DNA of 64,000 bases from Bog-756 sp963727955 (GTDB lineage Bacteria; Actinomycetota; Acidimicrobiia; Acidimicrobiales; RAAP-2), in the NCBI GenBank assembly GCA_963727955.1, contig CAVSII010000003.1:62001-126000 (forward strand), read 5' to 3'. Shown here piece by piece: positions 8,131 through 16,616 of this stretch. The translations under genes and the position numbers were made by a program. Position 1 is the stretch's first letter; every line of letters starts with the position of its first letter. Under the pieces are notes generated by a model. The model ran no database searches. It was not told where the DNA came from and saw only the letters and a list, made by a program, of their open reading frames with translations.

Positions 8131-8586
8131 GTGTCGATTGAGACGCTCCAGAACCTCCTCGATGCTTCGATGGCAGCGGCCTCTCCGTTTACTCGCTCGC
8201 TGGAAGGTGAAGATCGGACTGCTCACCAGGTCGAGGAGCTCATCAACGCCACCCGTAACGTCACCGTGGCCGTTGTCAGAAGCAACGGTCAGCCGCACGC
8301 TGTTCCTGTTATCGGAGGCTGCACTGACGGTGAGATCTATGTGACGGTCTCCCCCGGATCGGTATTGGCGAACTGTATTGATCGGAGTCCGGAGATCGCC
8401 TTCACAGTTGCGGACCTCGTCCACAGCCTCATTGGTTCGGGCACGGCCAAGAAGGTTGGTCGGCCATCCGACAGCGCCGAACTGTGTGAGCGCCTTGACA
8501 GTGCTTCACCATTTGGCACGTTTGTCCCCGACGGTTGGAACGGTTTCGTGTACAACCTCCGTCCCCGCCGTCTATTCGCCTGGTAG
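8131..8586 (+). CDS. Pyridoxamine 5'-phosphate oxidase-family protein
   Basis: A 151-residue split-barrel flavin/F420-binding protein. The core pattern NVTVAVVRSNGQPHAVPVI followed by GEIYVTVSPGSVLANCI and the C-terminal NLRPRRLFAW match the small PPOX (pyridoxamine 5'-phosphate oxidase-like) group. Such actinobacterial proteins bind FMN or F420 and reduce small molecules or haem. The GTG start at 8131 is preceded by a purine-rich GGGAGAAGGGCAGGG about 20 bases upstream. It stands alone on the plus strand after a decayed region; cofactor and substrate are unknown. Confidence 0.7.
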   Translation: MSIETLQNLLDASMAAASPFTRSLEGEDRTAHQVEELINATRNVTVAVVRSNGQPHAVPVIGGCTDGEIYVTVSPGSVLANCIDRSPEIAFTVADLVHSLIGSGTAKKVGRPSDSAELCERLDSASPFGTFVPDGWNGFVYNLRPRRLFAW

Positions 8587-8847
8587 TTCGAGGGCTGCCA
8601 CCGCCCCAAAACCGGGACGATGGGTGACCCGGACCACCGGATCAGGGGGCATTATCAGCGGTGGCTGACCGACACCTCGAGGACGCCACTCAATACCGTC
8701 TCGAGGCGAACCAAATAAGGCTCTTTGGAGTCATACTTGTTCACGGGAGGTGGTTCTAACGTCCGGCGAGGAGGCCATCATGCGGCACGAGGCGGCTGTA
8801 CGGATCAGGGTTCTGGTTCCCATCAGGGTCGGTTCGTTATTGGCGAG

Positions 8848-9453
8848 ATGCGAAACAACCGCGAATGGCCGCTTTCAACGGTGAGCTGGCGAGCCTCGAT
8901 CGTTGCAGCGGTCTGCGTCGGATCACTGGTGGGGGTAGCCGGTTGCGGTAGTTCTGGGCCCGCCTCGGTTTCGGCGCACTACACATCGGAGTCGATCGCA
9001 TTCACGCATCCACTATCGTGGCGAGCCTCCAACTTCAACGAAGCCTCTTCGATGGAAGCCTCTCTGGTGGTTCTCAGCAACCAAGAACTTCATACGCCGT
9101 GCTCCAACACGAAGTCAGCGAGTGAGGTAAAGGTAAGTTGCGGCTGGCCTCTCCATCACTTGAACGCGAATGGAATCATGGCTGAATGGAGTGAGCTTGG
9201 TTGGCCATCGGGGACACTGGCCAAAGTGCCAGGCGGATCGCTCATCGTTGGTGGACTACCGGCTCGTGAGCAGACCAGCAAGTCGGGCGAATGCTCGACG
9301 ATCGGTGGCACCGAGACGATCTCACTGGTGGTGGCTAGGAATATGCCAGCCAACTTCTACCAACTGATCGCATGCCTCCGAGGTCCAAATCTCACTGAGA
9401 ACCGTGAGCAGGTCAATAGGATGATTTCGTCAACGACCTTCCCTCACGGCTAG
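8848..9453 (+). CDS. Putative secreted lipoprotein
   Basis: A 201-residue protein with a lipoprotein signal peptide: a charged N-terminus (MRNNREW), a hydrophobic run IVAAVCVGSLVG and lipobox VAGC, with Cys around residue 33 as the lipid-modified first residue. The mature part is hydrophilic with several cysteines (HTPCSN, VKVSCGW, SGECSTI, LIACLRG), suggesting two disulfides. The frame is open further upstream to 8725, but the ATG at 8848 positions the signal peptide correctly. I do not recognise the mature domain. It is isolated, between a PPOX gene and a convergent methyltransferase gene. Confidence 0.6.
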   Translation: MRNNREWPLSTVSWRASIVAAVCVGSLVGVAGCGSSGPASVSAHYTSESIAFTHPLSWRASNFNEASSMEASLVVLSNQELHTPCSNTKSASEVKVSCGWPLHHLNANGIMAEWSELGWPSGTLAKVPGGSLIVGGLPAREQTSKSGECSTIGGTETISLVVARNMPANFYQLIACLRGPNLTENREQVNRMISSTTFPHG

Positions 9454-9550
9454 CACTTGTGCCCGCCTTATCCTGTCCCGCAACGCCGGCTGGGTGACCG
9501 GCCGGCACGAATAGAACGGCTGTACCCGAGGGGTCGGGCTCCGAGGCTCA

Positions 9551-10384
9551 CTAACGTTTTCGGGCGGTCACGAGCCAGCTGGCGCCGCCCAACACGACAC
9601 CCTGTGGCGTGAGGTACGGTCGCAGCGCTTCGAGGGTGGCCTCAGTCCCGGCCTGCACCGCAACAGGGTCCTTGCCCTCCACCAGCCGGCGGCCCATCTC
9701 GTCAGCGAGCATGAAGGCAATGACGGCCTCCGGATCGCGGCCCATGGGCATCTCGTCGTCATGCTCCTCGACGGAGACCTCAGACCATCCGGTCGACTTG
9801 AGCAGGTCCCTGGTTCGCTCGGGGTCCGCCAGTGCGAAGGGTCCGGGAGAGCCAGGTTGGGGCAATTCGGGGATTCCCACGTGGGCCACCATCGCCAGGG
9901 ACGGCACCGAGATCCACTCATTGGCCAAGAATTCTCGCCAGCAGACGAAGCTGAGGCGGCCGCCGGGACGGGTTGCCCTTGCCAGGTTGGCGAAGGCGAC
10001 CTCCGGTTGGTCGAAGAACATGACACCGAAACGGCTGATGACAACGTCGAATAGTTGGTCGAAGGAGGCGGTCTGGGCGTCGCCCTGGACGAAATCAACT
10101 GCAATCCTTTGTTCATCTGCCCGCTTCCGTGCCACACCTAACATGGGCGCCGAAAGGTCGAGGCCGGTCACCCGCCCATTCGGGCCGACGGCCCGGGCCG
10201 CCTCCAGACTCATGGCCCCGTTGCCACATCCGACGTCCAGGACTTGCTCACCTTCCTGAAGCACAGCGGCCGCCAGCAGACGGCGGCCGAAGGGGGCAAG
10301 CATGGAGTCGAAGCGATCGGCCCCAGTCACCCAGGCGTCTGCGGGGCGCCCGTTCCAGTAGTTGACCATGTCGGAGTTCGCCAT
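9551..10384 (-). CDS. Class I SAM-dependent methyltransferase (UbiE-like)
   Basis: A 277-residue methyltransferase. Motif I EQVLDVGCGNGAMSLEAA (about residues 46-64) binds S-adenosylmethionine; RVTGLDLSAPML is motif II with the acidic residue contacting the ribose; FDVVISRFGVMFF and RPGGRLSFVCW follow in the canonical order. It most resembles UbiE/COQ5-type and small-molecule methyltransferases. The acceptor substrate is unknown. Start ATG 10384. It is monocistronic, followed by a minus-strand cyclase gene 160 bases upstream. Confidence 0.8.
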   Translation of the reverse strand: MANSDMVNYWNGRPADAWVTGADRFDSMLAPFGRRLLAAAVLQEGEQVLDVGCGNGAMSLEAARAVGPNGRVTGLDLSAPMLGVARKRADEQRIAVDFVQGDAQTASFDQLFDVVISRFGVMFFDQPEVAFANLARATRPGGRLSFVCWREFLANEWISVPSLAMVAHVGIPELPQPGSPGPFALADPERTRDLLKSTGWSEVSVEEHDDEMPMGRDPEAVIAFMLADEMGRRLVEGKDPVAVQAGTEATLEALRPYLTPQGVVLGGASWLVTARKR

Positions 10385-10544
10385 GGTCCCTTTCTAGCGC
10401 TCGCATTCCAACGGCGCGCCGAATGTCAGCCAACTGTCTCACCCTGCCCCCGAACAGCGGCTGTGGGTCGCGCTATCCGCGGTCAGAAGCGTTCAGTGCT
10501 CGCCGTGCACCAACTGATCCGGGTGGTCGAACAAACGTCGTGGA

Positions 10545-11294
10545 TTAGGCGGGCGAGGTCAAGACCACGACATCAACTGGCTGATCCCGGCCACGTATCG
10601 CCACCCGATCAGGGCGGCCTCCTGGGTACTCCGCTTCAATGAGCGGGTAAAGCGAAGCTGCAAGCACAACCTCGCCCGGCGAAGCGTAGGCCTGAAGGCG
10701 AGCACCAACATTGACGGCGTCGCCCAGCGCGGTGAAGTCCAGCACGCTCCCCGATCCGACGTTGCCAACGAAAGCGATACCGGTGTTGGCGGCAACTCCG
10801 AGGGGCAGTTCGGCGAACTCCGAAGCCAGTTCGAGAGCGGCAATCGCTGCTTTGCGTCGATAATCAGGGCCAGCGATACCCTGGATGAAGAGACCCATCA
10901 CTTCGTCGCCAATCAGCTTGTCCACAATGCCTTCATTGTGAATCAGCACCCTCGTGGCTGTGGCATAAAACTCGTTCAGACGCTCGGCGAACGTAGTGGC
11001 GTCCGACTGCTCACCGAGCGCTGTCGAAGCTCGCACGTCGGCGAACACAACTCCGATGTCGACCTCGATGCCTCCGGTTGGCAGACGATCGAAGCAGGCT
11101 TGACAGAGATTCGGGCTCTTACGGGAGGGCTTGCGCCCCAGGAGGCCGACGACTTTGCCGCCTACGCCGCCAAAGGGGTTCTGGCAAAGCTTGCAGCGAG
11201 GGTCGTGGGGAAGGTGACGAAAGATCCGTTGTGCGAACTTCAGCGGTTCGTAACCCTTGACCAGTAGAGCTTCCCAATCAACTGGTTTCGCCAC
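10545..11294 (-). CDS. Class III adenylate/guanylate cyclase with zinc-ribbon
   Basis: A 249-residue soluble nucleotide cyclase. The N-terminus (about 30-72) has two CxxC pairs (CKLCQNPFGG and LCQACF) forming a zinc-ribbon-like module. The catalytic homology domain follows: VFADVRASTAL holds the first metal-binding Asp, KLIGDEVMGLF the second, and GDAVNVGARLQA matches the Asn/Arg transition-state region. The product would be cAMP or cGMP. No membrane or HAMP segment is present, so it would be cytosolic and sensor input might come through the ribbon. The GTG start lacks a good ribosome site; the frame is open a little further upstream. It is divergent from the VKOR-like gene. Confidence 0.8.
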   Translation of the reverse strand: MAKPVDWEALLVKGYEPLKFAQRIFRHLPHDPRCKLCQNPFGGVGGKVVGLLGRKPSRKSPNLCQACFDRLPTGGIEVDIGVVFADVRASTALGEQSDATTFAERLNEFYATATRVLIHNEGIVDKLIGDEVMGLFIQGIAGPDYRRKAAIAALELASEFAELPLGVAANTGIAFVGNVGSGSVLDFTALGDAVNVGARLQAYASPGEVVLAASLYPLIEAEYPGGRPDRVAIRGRDQPVDVVVLTSPA

Positions 11295-11475
11295 TTCACA
11301 ACTATGGCGCTTCAGCAGGAGGAACGCTAGGACAGCCGAGATGAGGCCTACGCCCCATTTGGCGGCGTGAGGCGGCGATCCCTAGGCTCGTTACCGGTCG
11401 GGAGGGTGGGTGCCTCCTATCGCCGGTTTGACGAGAGCCATACGATTACAACCGAGGCGGGGACAGCGTTTGGTC

Positions 11476-11955
11476 ATGTCGGCCCCTCGATACTGGTGGC
11501 AGATCATCTTGCTCCTAACGCTCTGTGCTGTCGGATCCGCACTGGCCGGATGCACGCTCTGGGTCCACATGCAGCCACAGTCACTTGTGTGCCTGAATGC
11601 AGATGCAAGATTCATCCACTGTGAACCGATCCTTACGAGTGCGCAATCGATAGTGATGGGCATTCCGGTCTCGACATTCGGAATCGTGTTCTTCCTGGCT
11701 CTTGCAGTGATCTGTTTGCCAAACGCTTGGCGTTCGTCGCAGCCAGCGATTCACATTTTGCGTCTCGCCCTAGCGTCCGTGGGCCTTCTTTCAGCCCTTT
11801 ATCTCATCTTGACCGAGCTATTCACGGTCCAGCAGTTCAGCTGGTGGTGCACCGGCGTCCATGCCGCAACCCTTGCTCTTTTTGTGATCATCGCCACCGG
11901 AACAGCAGCCCTACTGGAGAATATTCACTCTCCGAAGATCGCCATCGTGGGCTGA
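11476..11955 (+). CDS. Vitamin K epoxide reductase (VKOR)-like membrane protein
   Basis: A 159-residue polytopic protein of the VKOR family, which passes electrons from cysteines of secreted partners to quinone. Four or five hydrophobic segments are visible. The periplasmic-loop pair is Cys39 and Cys49 (SLVCLNADARFIHCEP), and the family signature GIPVSTFGIVFF follows. The membrane-embedded CXXC motif is altered: at the place of C-x-x-C the protein has Ser122-Trp-Trp-Cys125 (QQFSWWCTGVH). Loss of the first Cys should block electron relay unless another thiol substitutes, so activity is doubtful. ATG 11476 gives the usual family length; an upstream ATG at 11410 would add a basic extension. No DsbA-like partner lies adjacent. 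Confidence 0.75.
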   Translation: MSAPRYWWQIILLLTLCAVGSALAGCTLWVHMQPQSLVCLNADARFIHCEPILTSAQSIVMGIPVSTFGIVFFLALAVICLPNAWRSSQPAIHILRLALASVGLLSALYLILTELFTVQQFSWWCTGVHAATLALFVIIATGTAALLENIHSPKIAIVG

Positions 11956-12375
11956 GACCCTGCCCTGCCATCGAATATGCCCTACCCCCGACCGGCACCG
12001 GCACACGCGGACAACGGTTCAAGGTTCTCTGAACTGACGCTCGCCGAGGAGTAGGGGTCCACACTCCGGCTGTGGCCGGGACGGCGCCGATCGCATCGTC
12101 GAACGTTGACCGCGGAGCAGATCCGTACAGCGTGTTCGGTCCAGATCCGGCGGGTCGAATGGACCGTCCTCCACACCGATCAGGCCGATTTATCAGCTTC
12201 CCCCGCCCCATCCCCATGACTGGAACCGGATCGGGACAACCCACGCCGGACATCGACAGGCGGACGATGATCAGCGGGGACCGGGGACCGGAACCCGACT
12301 CGCGGGTGCCCGCACCAGGGTCAACGACCTAGAGTGACGTCCGGGCCATACAACGATAGGGGGAGGTGGCCACCT
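11956..12375. other. Intergenic stretch with operon promoter
   Basis: About 420 bases between the VKOR-like gene and the dehydrogenase operon. No coding signature was seen on either strand. The right end carries the strong ribosome site GGGGGAGG used by the GTG at 12376, so the operon promoter should lie here. Confidence 0.4.
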
Positions 12376-13461
12376 GTGGATATACCCGAGGTGATGCCGG
12401 CTGCCGTGTACCGCAGCCCGGGTCAGGTGGTGGTCGAGGAGCGCCCTGTCCCCCGTCCCGGGCCCGACCAGGTGTTGGTCGAGATCGACCACTGCGGCAT
12501 CTGCGGCTCCGACATCCACATGCTCCTGGACGGCTGGGGGGACAAGCCGGGCCTGGTGGCCGGGCATGAATATTCCGGCACCATCGCGGCCCTGGGCCCG
12601 GGGGTCGAAGGCTGGTCGGTGGGCGAGACGGTGGTGGGCGGCCCGTCCCCCAAGTGCGGGCGCTGCCGTCGCTGCCTCGAGGGAAAGCCGTCCCAGTGCG
12701 AGAACCGGGGCGGCTCCATCGTCGACGGGCACGACGGTGCCTTCGCCCGCTACGTCCTGGTGAGGGCGACGGCCCTGCTGCGCCTGCCCGAGGGACTCAC
12801 CGCCCGCCAGGCGGCACTGGCCGAGCCGCTGGCCGTGGCCCTCCACGGGATCACCCGGTCGGGGGTGACCGAGGGCGACAGCGTCATGGTCATCGGCGCC
12901 GGACCGATCGGGGCGCTGTCCATCGCCGCCCTGGTGGCCCGCGGCATCGGCCCCATCTACGCCGTCGAGCCGGGCCAGCGGCGCAAGCAGTTGGCCGCCG
13001 ACCTCGGTGCCACCGAGGTGCTGGACCCCGCTGACCTCGAGACCTTTCCCCCCTGGGAACCGGAGCGCATCGCCACCCGGGCCGCTCATGTGGTCCTCGA
13101 GTGCTCGGGCAAGAAGACGGCCATGGAGGCGGGATTCCAGCAGGTGCGGCGGGGAGGAACACTGGCCCTGGTGGGCGCAGGCATCGAGCACCCGTCCTTC
13201 GATCCCAACCGGTTCATCCTCAACGAGATCACCGTGGTCGGCTCCTTCATCTACGACCAGGGCGGGTTCGAGCAGGCTCTGGACCTTCTGGCCACCGAGG
13301 GGTTCCCGACCGACCTTCTCATCGAGGCCGAGGACGTCCCCCTGGACGGACTGTCCGATGCACTGGTCGGTCTGGCCGAAGGCCGCTTCGCCGGCAAGGT
13401 GATGGTGGTGCCCCGCCTGTCCGAGGGCGTGACGGCAGCGCCGGCAGGAGGAACGGCGTGA
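12376..13461 (+). CDS. Zinc-dependent MDR alcohol/polyol dehydrogenase
   Basis: A 361-residue medium-chain dehydrogenase. Catalytic zinc ligands sit in DHCGICGSDIH and GHEYSG; the structural zinc lobe is CGRCRRCLEGKPSQC with all four cysteines. The nucleotide-binding Rossmann motif is VIGAGPIGALS, consistent with NAD(P)(H). It oxidises an alcohol or polyol, resembling threonine/butanediol/sorbitol-type dehydrogenases. The GTG start at 12376 has the ribosome site GGGGGAGG about nine bases upstream; the later ATG at 12394 lacks one. It opens a compact operon: its TGA overlaps the ATG of the VOC gene, followed by the LLM oxidoreductase. Confidence 0.85.
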   Translation: MDIPEVMPAAVYRSPGQVVVEERPVPRPGPDQVLVEIDHCGICGSDIHMLLDGWGDKPGLVAGHEYSGTIAALGPGVEGWSVGETVVGGPSPKCGRCRRCLEGKPSQCENRGGSIVDGHDGAFARYVLVRATALLRLPEGLTARQAALAEPLAVALHGITRSGVTEGDSVMVIGAGPIGALSIAALVARGIGPIYAVEPGQRRKQLAADLGATEVLDPADLETFPPWEPERIATRAAHVVLECSGKKTAMEAGFQQVRRGGTLALVGAGIEHPSFDPNRFILNEITVVGSFIYDQGGFEQALDLLATEGFPTDLLIEAEDVPLDGLSDALVGLAEGRFAGKVMVVPRLSEGVTAAPAGGTA

Positions 13462-13922
13462 TGGCCCACCCCTTCTATCCGACCGGCAACCCCCGCTTCA
13501 ACCACGTGGCCGTGAGCCTCCCGCCCGACGCCCTCGACGTGGCCAACCGGGCCGACATCTGCCGTTTCTGGAGCGAGGTCTTCGGCTTCGACGAGATCGA
13601 GGTGATGACCGAAGACCGTCGCCGTCTCATCCTCTCCTGTGTGCACTGGGACCAGTTCATCTTCCTCATCGCCGACGACGACCCGATGCGTGCTCCCCGC
13701 ATGGACCACTTCGGGTTCGCGGTGGGCTCGCGGGAGGAGCTCCTGGGCATACGGGATCGGGCCGTGGCCTTCCGTGAGAAAGACGAACGGGTCGACCTCA
13801 TCGATGTGCACGCTGACGATCAGAAGGTGGTCACCATCCACTCCCTCTACGTGAAGTACCTGCTGCCGATGATGGCCGAGGTGCAGTGGTGGGAGTTTCC
13901 GGACGTGAGGACACCGACATGA
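13461..13922 (+). CDS. VOC (glyoxalase/dioxygenase) superfamily protein
   Basis: A 153-residue single-module VOC-fold protein: NHVAVSLPPDA opens the first beta-alpha-beta unit and MDHFGFAVGSREELLGIRDR the second. Metal-ligand candidates are His in the first strand (FNHVAV), His in the second (DHFGFAV) and a late Glu/His. It starts at ATG 13461, sharing one base with the dehydrogenase stop, with ribosome site GGAGGAA. The next gene overlaps by four bases (ATGA). Function is probably a step on the same substrate as the flanking dehydrogenase and luciferase-like enzyme; dioxygenase, isomerase and binding roles are all possible. Confidence 0.75.
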   Translation: MAHPFYPTGNPRFNHVAVSLPPDALDVANRADICRFWSEVFGFDEIEVMTEDRRRLILSCVHWDQFIFLIADDDPMRAPRMDHFGFAVGSREELLGIRDRAVAFREKDERVDLIDVHADDQKVVTIHSLYVKYLLPMMAEVQWWEFPDVRTPT

Positions 13923-14917
13923 CGCCACAGGACACCGACCCCGACACCCTCCAGGTCGGGGTGTTCGTCCCCCAGGGGTGGAAGCTCGAGTACAGCGGAT
14001 GGACCGGGGCGCAGGCCTGGGCCCGTTCGGTCGAGCTGGCCCTGCGGGCCGAGTCGCTGGGCTACGACCACATCTGGGTCTACGACCACGTGGAGACGGT
14101 CCCCCATCGGCGGCCGACCCATGTGTTCGAGGCCTTCACCATGCTGGCGGCGCTGTCCCAGGTCACCGAACGGGTGGGTTTGGGTCAGTTGGTGACCTGC
14201 TCCTCCTACCGCAACGCCGGCCTGCTCGCCAAGGAGGCCGCCTGTGTGGACGTCTACTCCGGCGGACGACTGATCCTCGGCCTGGGGGCGGGATGGTTCC
14301 ACGAGGAGTACCACTCCTACGGCTACGACTATCTGTCCGATCCCGAGCGCCTGGGCGTGCTCGATGAGACCCTCGAGGTGATCAGGCGGCTGTGGACGGA
14401 AGAGACGGTCACATTCGAAGGGACCCACCTCCACTTCGACGGCGCCTACAGCGATCCCAAGCCCGTCCAGCAGCTCCCCCCGGTGCTGGTGGGGGGCGGG
14501 GGTGAGAAGGTCACCCTGCGCATCGCCGCCCGTCACGCCGACCTGACCAACTGGCAGGTCGGTCTGGAGGGTTTCGTGCGCAAGTCGGAACTGCTGGCCG
14601 GTTACTGCAAGGAGGTGGGCCGTCCCTTCGAGGAGATCACCCGCACCCACGGCCCCGACTGCCGGCTGTTCGACACCGAGGACGAAACCCTCGCCTGGTG
14701 TGCCTCCGAAGGGGGCGGCGACCTGTGGGGGCATACGCCGACCGATCGCTACCTGGCCGACAACCTGGTGGGCACGGTCGAACAGGTCGTCGAGAAGACC
14801 CAGGCCTTCGTCGACGCCGGCTGCCGCGGCCTCATCCTGTGGTTGCGGGACTACCCGGGCGACGAGACGCTGCGCCGCTTTATGGGCGAAGTGGTCCCCG
14901 CCCTTACGCTGGGCTGA
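13919..14917 (+). CDS. LLM-class (luciferase-like, F420-type) oxidoreductase
   Basis: A 332-residue TIM-barrel luciferase-like monooxygenase/F420-dependent oxidoreductase. Typical signatures are YDHIWVYDHV after the first strand, VGLGQLVTCSSYRNAGLLAKEA, GGRLILGLGAGWFHEEY and PPVLVGGGGEKVTLRIAARH. In this actinobacterial subgroup (LLM class F420-dependent, TIGR03560-like) the cofactor is usually coenzyme F420 rather than FMN; I infer this from similarity only. ATG 13919 overlaps the VOC stop (ATGA), so the two are translationally coupled. Confidence 0.85.
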   Translation: MTPQDTDPDTLQVGVFVPQGWKLEYSGWTGAQAWARSVELALRAESLGYDHIWVYDHVETVPHRRPTHVFEAFTMLAALSQVTERVGLGQLVTCSSYRNAGLLAKEAACVDVYSGGRLILGLGAGWFHEEYHSYGYDYLSDPERLGVLDETLEVIRRLWTEETVTFEGTHLHFDGAYSDPKPVQQLPPVLVGGGGEKVTLRIAARHADLTNWQVGLEGFVRKSELLAGYCKEVGRPFEEITRTHGPDCRLFDTEDETLAWCASEGGGDLWGHTPTDRYLADNLVGTVEQVVEKTQAFVDAGCRGLILWLRDYPGDETLRRFMGEVVPALTLG

Positions 14918-14964
14918 CGGGCGCGGCCTGTTCGGCCCCGCGATCGACCGAGCGATGATCGCCC

Positions 14965-15024
14965 GAGCCATGGACGACGGAGCCATGGACGACCGAGCGG
15001 TGGACCACTGAGCCATGGACGACT
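14965..15024 (+). repeat. Four tandem 15-base repeats over a start codon
   Basis: Units GAGCCATGGACGACG (14965), GAGCCATGGACGACC (14980), GAGCGGTGGACCACT (14995) and GAGCCATGGACGACT (15010). Each is five codons long and three contain the ATG-GAC-GAC that starts the following methyltransferase. Because 15 is a multiple of three, upstream ATGs are in frame with 15015 but a TGA in the last junction (15009-15011) stops them, creating a tiny leader frame. Confidence 0.85.
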
Positions 15025-15741
15025 ATGCCCGTTTCGCGGCATTCTACGACGACATCATGGACGACCCGGGGCGGCGGGCCGACCGGGTCAGGAGGTTCGT
15101 GGAGCTGTACCGCCCGGGGGCCGTTTCGTTGCTCGAACTGGGCTGCGGCACCGGTTCGATTCTGGCCCGTCTCGAGCTGATCCCGACGCTGGCCGGACTG
15201 GACCGCTCGCCCCAGATGCTGGAGCGGGCCCGGGTCAAAGTGCCACGTGCCGAGCTTTTCCAGGGCGACATGGCCGCCTTTTCGCTGGGGAAGCGTTTCG
15301 ATGTGGTCATCTGCGTGTTCGACAGTCTCAACCATCTGCTGACGCTCGACGCCTGGCAGTCCTTGTTCACCGCCGCCCACGACCACCTGGTGGAGGACGG
15401 GCTGTTCATCTTCGACGTCAACACCATCGGTGAGCTCGAGCGGTTGGGGAACGAACCGCCCTGGGTGTACGACTTCGACGGCAACGTGGTCATCATGGAC
15501 GTGACCGTCGGGCGCGACGACCTGTCGGAGTGGGACATCCGTATCTTCGAGAACGTGGGCGACGTCCCAGTACCGGCTGCACCACGAGCGGATCGGTGAG
15601 CTGGGGGTCGGCCTCGACCGGATCCGCGCCACCCTCGAGCCGCACTTCGCCCTGCTCGAGGTCATCGGGGAGGACGGCGAGGTGGCCACCGATGACTCGG
15701 TCAAGGCCCACTTCGCCTGCCGACGCCGCAGCGCTCCCTGA
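15015..15741 (+). CDS. SAM-dependent methyltransferase, one frameshift
   Basis: A protein of about 241 residues once the frame is joined. Motif I is VSLLELGCGTGSILARL, then LAGLDRSPQMLERARVKVP, FDVVICVFDSLNHLL and a post-motif DGLFIFDVNTIGELERL. The second piece (YRLHHERIGELGVGL...DSVKAHFACRRR) is the normal C-terminus of this class I methyltransferase family but lies one base out of frame; the change falls at a CCC run near 15565. The stop is at 15739-15741. It sits 100 bases after the LLM gene, plausibly in the same operon. Substrate unknown. Confidence 0.7.
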
Positions 15742-15789
15742 CGAACGTGGACCCGGTGGCGTAGCGTCGTCGTCGACAGGGAGGTAGCC

Positions 15790-16578
15790 ATGGGACTACT
15801 CGATGGCCAACGGGCCGTAGTGACCGGCGGAGCGTCGGGGATCGGACGGGCCACCGCCCGACGGATGGCCGAGGAGGGGGCGTCGGTGGCGGTGATCGAC
15901 CTCAACGAGGACGACGCCCAACAGGTGGCCAAGGAGGTTGGCGGCAGCGCCCACCGGGCCGACGTCACCGACCCCGAAGGATTGAAGCAAGCGGTCGACG
16001 ATGCCGCCGACGCCCTGGGCGGCATCACCCTGCTGTTCAACAACGCCGGAACGGGCAGCCAGGCCCCCCTGCACAAGTGGGACCCGGCGGAGTGGAACAG
16101 GCTGGTGGCCGTCAACCTGACCGGCGTCTACCTGGGCTTTCGGGCCGCCATACCCCACATCCGGGCCGCCGGCGGGGGCAGCATCGTGTCCACCGCCTCC
16201 ATCTCGGGGGTGCGGCCGTCAGCCGGGGAGGCTCCCTACTCGGCGGCCAAGGCCGGGGTCGCCGCCATCACCGCTTCGGCCGCCCTCGAGTACGCCCCCG
16301 ACATCCGGGTCAACGCCGTGTCGCCCGGGATGATCCTCACCCCCCTGACCGCGCCGCTCCTCCAGTTCCTCCCCCACGAGCGCCAGCGTTACGAGCGGAC
16401 CACCCCGGCCGGCCGCCTCGGCGAACCCGAGGACATCGCCGACGTGGTCGTGTTTCTGTGCTCGGACATGGCCCGGTTCATCACCGGTCAGAACCTGGTG
16501 GTCGACGGGGGCATGACCCTGCACGGCGCCGGGGTCGACGGCATCTTCGAACAGGTCTTCACCCCCGACCAGCGGTAG
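15790..16578 (+). CDS. Short-chain dehydrogenase/reductase (SDR)
   Basis: A 262-residue classical SDR. Cofactor motif TGGASGIGRA (residues about 13-22), an acidic residue at the end of strand 2 (VIDLN) indicating NAD(H) preference, the NNAG motif, catalytic Ser (STASISG), and YSAAK with Tyr and Lys. The C-terminus has ITGQNLVVDGGMTL. ATG 15790 has the ribosome site GGGAGGTAGCC immediately upstream. It is the last gene of the 12.4-16.6 kb plus-strand cluster and converges with the acyl-CoA dehydrogenase. The substrate is unknown; a role in oxidising the same alcohol/ketone series as the cluster is a guess. Confidence 0.85.
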   Translation: MGLLDGQRAVVTGGASGIGRATARRMAEEGASVAVIDLNEDDAQQVAKEVGGSAHRADVTDPEGLKQAVDDAADALGGITLLFNNAGTGSQAPLHKWDPAEWNRLVAVNLTGVYLGFRAAIPHIRAAGGGSIVSTASISGVRPSAGEAPYSAAKAGVAAITASAALEYAPDIRVNAVSPGMILTPLTAPLLQFLPHERQRYERTTPAGRLGEPEDIADVVVFLCSDMARFITGQNLVVDGGMTLHGAGVDGIFEQVFTPDQR

Positions 16579-16616
16579 GGAGCCGGCCTGGCCCCCCGCT
16601 CCCCCCCCGGTCGCCG

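Noticed and set aside
14917..15030. CRISPR-like repeats near 15 kb
   Set aside because: Units are 15 bases with no spacers; they are a tandem repeat over a start codon.
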